Assembly (NCBI GenBank): GCA_035649175.1
Contig: DASRKB010000102.1
Span: 1 to 64,000, forward strand
Source: SCGC-AG-212-J23 sp035649175
Lineage (GTDB): Bacteria; Pseudomonadota; Gammaproteobacteria; Burkholderiales; SG8-39
Direction of reading: 5' to 3'
DNA: 64,000 nucleotides
Below, piece by piece: positions 7,754 to 14,213 of this stretch. Within the stretch, counting starts at the first letter, position 1; the number at the start of each line of letters is the position of its first letter. The translations under genes were made by a program, and so were the position numbers. The notes beneath the pieces are model-generated. The model did no database searches and was not told the DNA's origin. It saw nothing but the letters and a program-made list of their open reading frames with translations.

Positions 7754-8509
7754 CTAGGCCCGCTCCAGCTCCGCGCTTACGGCGAGGTGGTCGGACAGCA
7801 TGGACCAGGGCTTGCCCCGGTGCACCGTGGAGGCGGCGACCTTGAAGCCGCGCACGTAGATGCGGTCGAGCCGCAGGATCGGCATCACGCTCGGATAGGT
7901 CCGCGCCGCCCGGCCGAAGCGCGCCACGGAAACCTCGGTCATGCCGAGACGCCGCTCGAGGATCGACGATGCGCGGTGCCGCCAGTCGTTGAAGTCGCCG
8001 GCGACGATGATCGGCAAATTTCTCGAAGCCAGCTCTTCCAGGCGGCCGGAGATGGCCTCGAGCTGCCGGTTGCGGCCGCGCTCGTGCAGCGAGAGGTGCA
8101 CGCAAACGAGATGCAGATTGCGCCGCCATCCGGGGACCGCCACCACGCAGTGCAGCAGTCCCCGGCGCTCGAATCGATGATCCGAGACATCCTCGTTCTC
8201 CGAGTGCACGAAGGGGAAGCTCGACAGGATCGCGTTGCCGTGGTGCCCATGGTCGTACACGGCGTTGCGGGCATATACATGCTTCCATCGCTCGCCGGCG
8301 AGGAACTCGTGCTGCGGCTGCGGTGGGCAGGCGGCATAGCGCAGCGCGAAGCGCTGGTTGAGCCCCTGCACCTCCTGGAGGAAGACGAGATGGGGATCGA
8401 GGGCGCCGAGGCCTTCGCGCAGCTCGTGGATCACCATGCGGCGATTGAACTGCGACAACCCCTTGTGCATGTTGAGCGTGACGACGCGCAGCCGCCGGGT
8501 TCCCGCCAT
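7754..8509 (-). CDS. Endonuclease/exonuclease/phosphatase-fold hydrolase
   Basis: A 251-residue cytoplasmic protein of the EEP (DNase I-like) superfamily. The metal-binding and catalytic motifs are in order: VVTLNMHKG (Asn), LVFLQEVQG (Glu), GDFNDWRH (Asp/Asn) and the C-terminal SDHLAVSAEL (Asp-His). Members hydrolyse phosphodiester or phosphomonoester bonds of nucleic acids, phosphoinositides or sphingolipids, so the exact substrate is unclear. It is the last gene of the aspS operon, starting 4 nt after the Nudix gene. Confidence 0.85.
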   Translation of the reverse strand: MAGTRRLRVVTLNMHKGLSQFNRRMVIHELREGLGALDPHLVFLQEVQGLNQRFALRYAACPPQPQHEFLAGERWKHVYARNAVYDHGHHGNAILSSFPFVHSENEDVSDHRFERRGLLHCVVAVPGWRRNLHLVCVHLSLHERGRNRQLEAISGRLEELASRNLPIIVAGDFNDWRHRASSILERRLGMTEVSVARFGRAARTYPSVMPILRLDRIYVRGFKVAASTVHRGKPWSMLSDHLAVSAELERA

Positions 8510-8513
8510 CGAT

Positions 8514-8957
8514 TTAACTTATCACAGCGCGTTCACCGAGCATGACGATGGCGTCCCGATTGGACCACGAGAAGCAGCGCTGCGCGGCTTCCCGCCACGG
8601 CAGCCAGGCGAATGCCAGATGCTCGGAGGGCGCTATGCGCACCGGAGCGCGCGCCGGCAACGCCAGAGTAAAGAGATGCTCGACATTGTGGAGAACGCCT
8701 GGCGGAAAGCGGTGGCGCCATGCAGCGTAAATCTCGAAGCGGCTGGCGACCGGACGGCGCTCGAGCCGGCCCTGCGCGGCACGGATGCCAGTCTCCTCGA
8801 GCACCTCGCGCTCGGCGGCATGCTCGAGCGGCTCGTCGGGCCAATCGAGCGAACCCGTGACCGACTGCCAGTAGCCTGGGTGCGATGCGCGCTCAAGAAG
8901 CAGCACCTCCAGCGCTTCGGTATGCACGACAACCAGGACCGATACCGGATACTTCAC
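8514..8957 (-). CDS. nudB: Nudix hydrolase, dihydroneopterin triphosphate pyrophosphatase (NudB-like)
   Basis: A 147-residue Nudix enzyme expected to remove pyrophosphate from 7,8-dihydroneopterin triphosphate, the second committed step of folate synthesis. The N-terminus KYPVSVLVVVHTEALEVLLLE and the phrase GYWQSVTGSLD match NudB, as does the length (E. coli NudB is 150). The Nudix box is at about residues 35-57 (AEREVLEETGI is its core); the spacing from the first Gly to the first Glu is one residue longer than the consensus. The GTG start at 8957 overlaps the barstar stop as GTGA; a longer in-frame reading encodes low-complexity sequence and was rejected. In many betaproteobacteria nudB follows aspS, which supports the call. 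Confidence 0.85.
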   Translation of the reverse strand: MKYPVSVLVVVHTEALEVLLLERASHPGYWQSVTGSLDWPDEPLEHAAEREVLEETGIRAAQGRLERRPVASRFEIYAAWRHRFPPGVLHNVEHLFTLALPARAPVRIAPSEHLAFAWLPWREAAQRCFSWSNRDAIVMLGERAVIS

Positions 8958-9283
8958 AGCGGCGGCAGGTCGAGCTCGCCGCCGGGATCGACGAACACCG
9001 CCACGAACGACTCGCCGTTCTCCATCCAGAACTGCGCCACGGAGCGAAGCACGTCGATCAGGATGCCGAGCTCGTCCCCCTTGCGGAAGTTCTTCAGGAT
9101 CAGGCGGTGAGGCGGCGTGCGCCACGAGAGATCGCTCAGGCAGTCCTCAAGCGCATCCCAGTTGCCGCCGAACCAGCCGGGGAACTGCAAGGCGCGGGCG
9201 ATGGCCTCCACGGGCTTCGCGCCGAGGTCGATCTGCACGCCTTCGGGCGCATGATCGGTGCGATAAACCCCCGAGACGGTCAT
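8954..9283 (-). CDS. Barstar-family ribonuclease inhibitor
   Basis: A 109-residue cytoplasmic protein with the barstar signature FPGWFGGNWDALEDCLSDLS (residues 34-53), the helix whose acidic residues plug the barnase active site. It should bind and neutralise the RNase encoded immediately upstream (9280-9612). Its ATG overlaps the RNase stop (ATGA) and its stop overlaps the nudB start (GTGA), so inhibitor production is translationally coupled to RNase production. That order would protect the cell from RNase that is not exported. Confidence 0.9.
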   Translation of the reverse strand: MTVSGVYRTDHAPEGVQIDLGAKPVEAIARALQFPGWFGGNWDALEDCLSDLSWRTPPHRLILKNFRKGDELGILIDVLRSVAQFWMENGESFVAVFVDPGGELDLPPL

Positions 9284-9612
9284 CTGCGGATTCGCCTGAA
9301 GGACCGATAGTGGTCCTCGGTATAGTAGTACTCGCCGTCACGCCCGGCGACGATGCGCCGCGCGCCCCGGTCTCGGGCTCCGGGCGTCTTCACCGTGTAT
9401 TCCCGATAGTAGCCACGCACTCGCTTCGGCAGCAGGCCTTCCCGGTTGTAGAACACTCGGCCATCCTGCTTGTAGGGGAAAGGCCCACCGGCCTCGATGC
9501 TCGCCAGCGTCTCCAGCGCTTCAGGTGGGAGGTCGGCGAATCCCCATGCCGCGACACAAGCAAAGGCGAGAAGCGCGGCGAGCGCGCGCCCAAGCGCTTT
9601 GCGCGCGACCAT
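9280..9612 (-). CDS. Secreted guanyl-specific ribonuclease, barnase/RNase N1 family
   Basis: A 110-residue precursor with an N-terminal signal peptide (hydrophobic LAALLAFACVAAWGFA, residues 11-26). The mature part matches the microbial ribonuclease fold: the segments REYTVKTPGARDRGARRIV and YYTEDHYRSFRRI align with barnase so that E71, R86 and H101 correspond to barnase E73, R87 and H102. It should cleave single-stranded RNA after guanosine outside the cytoplasm. The ATG overlaps the aspS stop codon (TAATG), an unusual place for a nuclease gene. A longer upstream frame exists but lacks a signal peptide at its start. The barstar-type inhibitor follows directly. Confidence 0.88.
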   Translation of the reverse strand: MVARKALGRALAALLAFACVAAWGFADLPPEALETLASIEAGGPFPYKQDGRVFYNREGLLPKRVRGYYREYTVKTPGARDRGARRIVAGRDGEYYYTEDHYRSFRRIRR

Positions 9613-11369
9613 TACGGCGCCCTGGGCGTCTCCCGCAGGCGCAGGCCCAGCTCGCGCAGCTGCCTCTCGTCGGCCGGACTCGGCGCCCGTACTAGCAGGT
9701 CCTGCGCACGCTGGGTTTTCGGGAAGGCGATCACGTCGCGAATGGACTCCGCGCCGGCCATCATCGCCGCGAGCCGGTCGAGGCCGAAAGCGATGCCGCC
9801 GTGCGGCGGCGCGCCGAACCGGAGGTTGTCGAGGAGGAACCCGAACTTGGCCTGCGCCTCGTCCTCGGAGATCCCAAGTGCCTTGAACACCTTTGCCTGT
9901 ACCTCGGCGCGGTGGATGCGCACCGAGCCGCCGCCGAGCTCCCATCCGTTGAGCACCATGTCGTAGCCCTTGGAGAGCGCACGCCCCGGGTCAGATGCGA
10001 GCAGGTCTTCGTGGCCATCCTTCGGCGAGGTAAAGGGATGGTGCATCGCCATCCAGCGCTTCTCCTCCTCGTCCCACTCGAACATCGGGAAGTCGAGCAC
10101 CCAGAGCGGCTGCCAGCCCTTGCGCACCAGGCTCTTGTCATGGCCGATGCGCACGCGCAACGCGCCGAGGGCATCGTTGACCACCTTCGCCCTGTCGGCG
10201 CCGAAGAAGATCAGGTCCCCCGGCTTCGCAGCCGTCCTCTTCAGGACTTCATCGAGCGTTTCCCGGGAAAGAAACTTCACGATCGGGGACTGCAGGCCGT
10301 CGGGGTTGACCTTGATGTAGGCGAGGCCCTTGGCGCCGTAGTTGGCGACGAAGCCGCCATAGTCATCGATCTCCTTTCGGGTAAGCTCGGCGCTCGCCTT
10401 CAGCGCGGCGACCCTGCCGTCGGGCATCTCGGCCGCCTGGCGGAACACCTTGAAGTCGGTGGACTTCATGAGCTCGGTAAGCTCGGTGAGCTCCAGCGCG
10501 ATCCGAAGGTCCGGCTTGTCGGTGCCGTAGCGCGCCATCGCCTCCGCGTAGGACAGGCGGGGAAAAGGATCGGGGAGCTCCTCGCCAAGGACATTGCGGA
10601 AAACAGTTCGAATCAGGCCTTCCATCAGGTCTTGGATCTCGCGCTCGCCCAAGAACGAGGTCTCGACGTCGATCTGGGTGAACTCCGGCTGCCGGTCAGC
10701 CCGCAGGTCCTCGTCGCGGAAGCACTTCACGATCTGGTAGTAGCGGTCGAAGCCCGCCACCATCAGGAGCTGCTTGAAGAGCTGGGGTGATTGCGGCAGG
10801 GCGAAAAACTCGCCGGGGTGCACCCGGCTCGGCACCAGGTAGTCGCGCGCGCCTTCCGGCGTGGAGCGGGTCAGCATCGGCGTCTCGATATCGATGAACC
10901 CGTGCTCGTCGAGATACTGACGCACCGCCATGGCGATCCGGTAGCGCAGCCGCAGGTTCTTCTGCATCGGGGCGCGGCGCAGGTCGATCACGCGATGCTC
11001 CAGGCGCGTGTTCTCGTTGAGGTTCTCCTCGTCGAGCTGGAAGGGCGGCGGCGCCGAGGGATTGAGGACTTGTACCTCCTGCGCGAGCACCTCCACTTCC
11101 CCGGACGCAAGCTCCGCGTTGACCGTGCCTTCCGGGCGCCGGCGCACTTTGCCCGTCACGCGCAAGACGAACTCGGCGCGCACGCGCTCGGCGGCCTGGA
11201 ATGCCTGCGCGTGGTCCGGGTCGCAGACCACCTGCGCGAGCCCCTCGCGATCGCGCAAGTCGATGAAGATCACCCCACCGTGGTCGCGGCGCCGGTGCGC
11301 CCACCCGGCCAGCGTCACGACGCGGCCGACGAGCGCCGCGCTGAGCTCCCCGCAATAGTGGGTGCGCAT
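9612..11369 (-). CDS. aspS: Aspartyl-tRNA synthetase
   Basis: A 585-residue class II synthetase of the bacterial type. The N-terminal OB-fold anticodon-binding domain (GWAHRRRDHGGVIFIDLRD, residues 22-40) is followed by the catalytic core with LPQSPQLFKQLLMVAGFDRY and FRDEDLRADRQPEFTQID (motif 2), a GAD insertion, and motif 3 GGIAFGLDRLAAMM near the C-terminus. It charges tRNA-Asp, and in bacteria lacking AsnRS can also be non-discriminating; the sequence alone does not settle this. It sits between a DUF502 gene, with which it abuts directly (stop at 11370, start at 11369), and the RNase gene. Confidence 0.97.
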   Translation of the reverse strand: MRTHYCGELSAALVGRVVTLAGWAHRRRDHGGVIFIDLRDREGLAQVVCDPDHAQAFQAAERVRAEFVLRVTGKVRRRPEGTVNAELASGEVEVLAQEVQVLNPSAPPPFQLDEENLNENTRLEHRVIDLRRAPMQKNLRLRYRIAMAVRQYLDEHGFIDIETPMLTRSTPEGARDYLVPSRVHPGEFFALPQSPQLFKQLLMVAGFDRYYQIVKCFRDEDLRADRQPEFTQIDVETSFLGEREIQDLMEGLIRTVFRNVLGEELPDPFPRLSYAEAMARYGTDKPDLRIALELTELTELMKSTDFKVFRQAAEMPDGRVAALKASAELTRKEIDDYGGFVANYGAKGLAYIKVNPDGLQSPIVKFLSRETLDEVLKRTAAKPGDLIFFGADRAKVVNDALGALRVRIGHDKSLVRKGWQPLWVLDFPMFEWDEEEKRWMAMHHPFTSPKDGHEDLLASDPGRALSKGYDMVLNGWELGGGSVRIHRAEVQAKVFKALGISEDEAQAKFGFLLDNLRFGAPPHGGIAFGLDRLAAMMAGAESIRDVIAFPKTQRAQDLLVRAPSPADERQLRELGLRLRETPRAP

Positions 11370-11966
11370 CTAGCGGGTGTCGGGCGGCGGGGCGACGCCC
11401 ATGGAAATGATGTACTTCAGCGCCTGGTCGACGGTCATGTCGAGCTCGATGACTTCCTTGCGCGGCACGATGGCGAAGTAGCCGCTGGTCGGGTTGGGGG
11501 TAGTGGGCACGTATACGGATACGCAGTCGGGCGGCACGTGCTCGGCGACCCGTCCGCCCGGCGCGCCGGTCAGGAAGGCGATCGTCCAGACGCCCTCGCG
11601 CGGCCACTGTACGAGCAGCGCCTTGCGAAACGCCTGTCCGCTCGAGGAGAACAGCGTGTCCGAGATCTGCTTGACGCTGGAATAGATCGAGTTGACCACC
11701 GGAATGCGGTGGAGGATGTCGTGCCAGACCTCCACCAGACGAGCGCCGAAGAAGTTCGTGGCAAATATCCCGGTCACGAGAACCACGACGACGGTGAGCA
11801 GCGCGCCCAGGCCGGGGATATGAACGCCGAGCAAGCTCTCGGTTCGGAGCGTGATCGGCAGCAGCAGCAGCGACTGATCCAGCAGGTCGAAGATGACCTT
11901 GAGCACCCAGATCGTGATGACCAGGGGTATCCAGATCAGCAGACCGGTAATGAAGTATTTTTTCAA
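11370..11966 (-). CDS. DUF502 family membrane protein
   Basis: A 198-residue inner-membrane protein of the DUF502 family. Two hydrophobic segments are visible, near residues 5-27 (FITGLLIWIPLVITIWVLKVI) and 53-73, with a soluble domain between residues 80 and 198 containing FFGARLVEVWHDILHRIPVVNSIYSSVKQISDT, the family hallmark. The function is unknown. The position between fmdB and aspS is a conserved betaproteobacterial arrangement. It lies downstream of a hairpin attenuator (11979-12002) within the operon. Confidence 0.88.
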   Translation of the reverse strand: MKKYFITGLLIWIPLVITIWVLKVIFDLLDQSLLLLPITLRTESLLGVHIPGLGALLTVVVVLVTGIFATNFFGARLVEVWHDILHRIPVVNSIYSSVKQISDTLFSSSGQAFRKALLVQWPREGVWTIAFLTGAPGGRVAEHVPPDCVSVYVPTTPNPTSGYFAIVPRKEVIELDMTVDQALKYIISMGVAPPPDTR

Positions 11967-11978
11967 GGTCTAGAAAGC

Positions 11979-12002
11979 AAAAGGCCCGGCATTCGCCGGG
12001 CC
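11979..12002 (-). terminator. Hairpin terminator/attenuator between fmdB and the DUF502-aspS genes
   Basis: Positions 11983-11990 and 11995-12002 form a perfect 8-bp GC stem with a 4-nt loop, followed on the minus strand by TTTT and then GCTTTC. It lies between the fmdB stop (12022) and the DUF502 start (11966), and could terminate the fmdB transcript, leave readthrough into aspS, or both. Confidence 0.65.
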
Positions 12003-12021
12003 GGCCGCGCCGGTCGCCCGT

Positions 12022-12309
12022 TCAGTCTGCCGCCGCAGCGCTCTTCGGTTTCGCCTCGGGCTTGGCCTCGGTCTTGGTCTCGCCCTTCGCTTCGGTTTTT
12101 GCTTCGCCCTTCTTCTCGGCCGGCTTGCTGCCCTTGAAGTCGGTCGCATACCAGCCGCTGCCCTTCAACTGAAACCCCGCCGCGCTCAGGAGCTTCTGGA
12201 GCGCCGGCTTTCCACAAGCCGGGCACTCGGCAATGGCGGGGTCCGAGACCTTCTGCAGGAACTCGTCCTGATGGCCGCAGGCGGAGCACCGGTATTCGTA
12301 AATCGGCAT
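12022..12309 (-). CDS. FmdB-type zinc ribbon protein with Lys/Glu/Ala-rich tail
   Basis: A 95-residue protein starting with the FmdB signature MPIYEYRCSACGHQDEFLQK. Two CxxC knuckles (C8, C11 and the ECPACGKP pair) form a zinc ribbon, followed by the AGFQLKGSGWYATDF motif (residues 45-59). The last 35 residues are a low-complexity repeat of EAK/TKA-like units, charged and probably unstructured. FmdB proteins are small putative regulators; the molecular role is not established. It is the first gene of the aspS cluster, downstream of ssb. Confidence 0.88.
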   Translation of the reverse strand: MPIYEYRCSACGHQDEFLQKVSDPAIAECPACGKPALQKLLSAAGFQLKGSGWYATDFKGSKPAEKKGEAKTEAKGETKTEAKPEAKPKSAAAAD

Positions 12310-12341
12310 GGTCGTTTCGCGCGGCGGATTATATCCCTGAT

Positions 12342-12791
12342 TCAGAAAGGAATGTCGTCTTCCATGTCGTCGAACTTGCCGGCCGGCTTCTTCGCTGCGG
12401 CCTTCGGCTCCGCGGTGCGCGACTCCCCGGCCGCTTCGCGAGGCTCCCCGCTACCTTCCCGGCGGCCGAGCATCTGCATCACGTCGCCGCGGATCTCGGT
12501 GGAGTAGCGGTCCTGCCCCTCCTTGTCCTGCCACTTTCGCGTGCGAAGGCTGCCTTCGACATACACCTGCGAGCCTTTCTTCAGATACTCGCCGGCGACG
12601 GTGGCGAGACGGCCGAAGAATGCGATGCGGTGCCACTCGGTAGCCTCCTTCATCTCGCCCGACTGCTTGTCCTTCCAGCGGTCGGTAGTCGCGACGCGGA
12701 TGTTGGTTACCGCCTCGCCGCTCGGCAGATACCGCGTCTCGGGGTCGGCGCCAAGGTTGCCCACGATGATCACTTTGTTCACAGAAGCCAT
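12342..12791 (-). CDS. ssb: Single-stranded DNA-binding protein
   Basis: A 149-residue SSB. The N-terminal OB fold (residues 1-110) includes VNKVIIVGNLGADPETRYLP and EWHRIAFFGRLATVAGEYL; the linker is shorter and Ala/Lys/Glu-rich, and the C-terminus ends in MEDDIPF, the acidic tip that recruits repair and replication proteins. It protects ssDNA during replication and recombination. It starts 1 nt after the MFS transporter stop. It lies close to uvrA, a pairing seen in many bacteria. Confidence 0.97.
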   Translation of the reverse strand: MASVNKVIIVGNLGADPETRYLPSGEAVTNIRVATTDRWKDKQSGEMKEATEWHRIAFFGRLATVAGEYLKKGSQVYVEGSLRTRKWQDKEGQDRYSTEIRGDVMQMLGRREGSGEPREAAGESRTAEPKAAAKKPAGKFDDMEDDIPF

Positions 12792-12792
12792 G

Positions 12793-14142
12793 TCATATCT
12801 CCCCAGTCACCAGTTTGCGCACCCTTCCCTCGTCCCATTCGCCGGGCACGACCTTGAGCCGCGCGATGCGCTCCTGGGAGAGCACCTCTGCCTCCCGTAC
12901 GCCCTGCACGCCGGACAGCGCTTCACGCAACCCATCGAGATTCACTCCCGATGCGATGGTAAACGTCAGGCTCGACAAGTCGTTGACCGGCGAGCGCAGC
13001 GGTCGCATACCGGTAACCACCAGAAGCCAAAAACCCGATAGTAAGGCACACGCCATGAATACCTGGGCAGTCCCGAGGTGCTTTGCTACCCATCCCCCCA
13101 GCATCCCGCCGATGAACAGGCCGAGGGTCTGTGTGGTGTTGTACACGCCGATCGCCGCGCCCCGCACCTGCGCTGGAGCAAGCCGCGAGACAAGCGAGGG
13201 CAGCAGCGCCTCCAGGATGTTAAAGGCGGCGAAGAATGCCGCCAGCAGAACCGCAAATCCGACAAGGCCGCCCGGCCCGAGCGCGAGCGCGGCTTGCACG
13301 CAAAGCAGCAGAGCCACCGATCCGAGCATCACCGGCTTGGGACGGTTGCGCCGGTCCGCGTAGAGGATCGGCGGCACCATAAGGGCGAATGAGACGAGCA
13401 CCACCGGCAGGTACAGCATCCAGTGGTCGGCGAGGCCCAGTCCCGCCGCGACAAGCAACGGCGGCACGACCACGAACATCGCCATCTGCACGAGATGCAG
13501 CACGAAGATGCCCAGGTTGAGGCGCGCGAGCTCCGCGTTGAAGAGGATGCTGCCGGCGCCCGCGGCGGGCTCAGGCGGACGCGGCGGCGCGTCGGGCACG
13601 AGCGCCCTGACCACCGCGATGGCGCCGAGCGAAAGCCCGCCGGTCAGCGCGAACAATCCTCCCATGCCGATCCAGCGATAGAGCGCCGGCGCGGCGACCA
13701 GCGAAAGCGCGAACGTGAGGCCGATCGTGGCACCGATCATCGCCATTACCTTGGTGCGGTGCTGGTCGCGCGTCAGGTCGGCGGCGAGCGCTACCACGAC
13801 CGAGGAGATCGCCCCGGCGCCCTGCAGCGCGCGGCCCGCGATCGCCATCCAGATGTCGCTCGCCACGGCGGCGAGGAAGCTGCCGGCGGCAAAGACCACC
13901 AGACCGACGTAGATCACGCGCTTGCGCCCCCAGCGGTCGGACGCCGCGCCGAACGGGATCTGCAGGATGGCCTGCGACAAGCCGTAAGCGCCGAGCGCGA
14001 TGCCCACGAGCGTTAGGTCCTCGCCGCCCGCGAGCTGCGGTGCGTGCACGGCGAACACAGGCAGGATGAGAAACAGCCCGAGCATGCGCAGGCCGAAGAC
14101 GCCCGCGAGGCTGATGCCTGCGCGCAGCTCGGTCGGATTCAT
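12793..14142 (-). CDS. MFS transporter with C-terminal YajR-like (YAM) domain
   Basis: A 449-residue 12-helix major facilitator. The cytoplasmic signature FGAASDRWGRKRVIYVGLVV follows helix 2. After helix 12 (about residue 385) comes a roughly 60-residue soluble domain (SSLTFTIASGVNLDGLREAL to the end) resembling the ferredoxin-like YAM domain of E. coli YajR, including a predicted beta-alpha-beta start. The substrate is unknown; YajR relatives are drug/proton antiporter-like. The ATG at 14142 begins MNPTELRAGISLAG, typical for the family; an upstream in-frame extension was rejected. It is divergent from uvrA. Confidence 0.87.
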   Translation of the reverse strand: MNPTELRAGISLAGVFGLRMLGLFLILPVFAVHAPQLAGGEDLTLVGIALGAYGLSQAILQIPFGAASDRWGRKRVIYVGLVVFAAGSFLAAVASDIWMAIAGRALQGAGAISSVVVALAADLTRDQHRTKVMAMIGATIGLTFALSLVAAPALYRWIGMGGLFALTGGLSLGAIAVVRALVPDAPPRPPEPAAGAGSILFNAELARLNLGIFVLHLVQMAMFVVVPPLLVAAGLGLADHWMLYLPVVLVSFALMVPPILYADRRNRPKPVMLGSVALLLCVQAALALGPGGLVGFAVLLAAFFAAFNILEALLPSLVSRLAPAQVRGAAIGVYNTTQTLGLFIGGMLGGWVAKHLGTAQVFMACALLSGFWLLVVTGMRPLRSPVNDLSSLTFTIASGVNLDGLREALSGVQGVREAEVLSQERIARLKVVPGEWDEGRVRKLVTGEI

Positions 14143-14180
14143 GGGGCGAGAGAACGTGGAGACGTGATCGCGAAGCGCGC

Positions 14181-14187
14181 TATAGTA
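14181..14187. promoter_or_regulatory. Symmetric -10 element between the MFS gene and uvrA
   Basis: The plus strand reads TATAGT (14181-14186) toward uvrA and the minus strand TACTAT (14187-14182) toward the MFS gene. The starts lie 27 nt and 39 nt away. I see no clear LexA (SOS) box in the 71-bp gap, although uvrA is often LexA-controlled. Confidence 0.4.
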
Positions 14188-14213
14188 GCAAGTTTGTCTT
14201 CTCGGGTCGGTCG

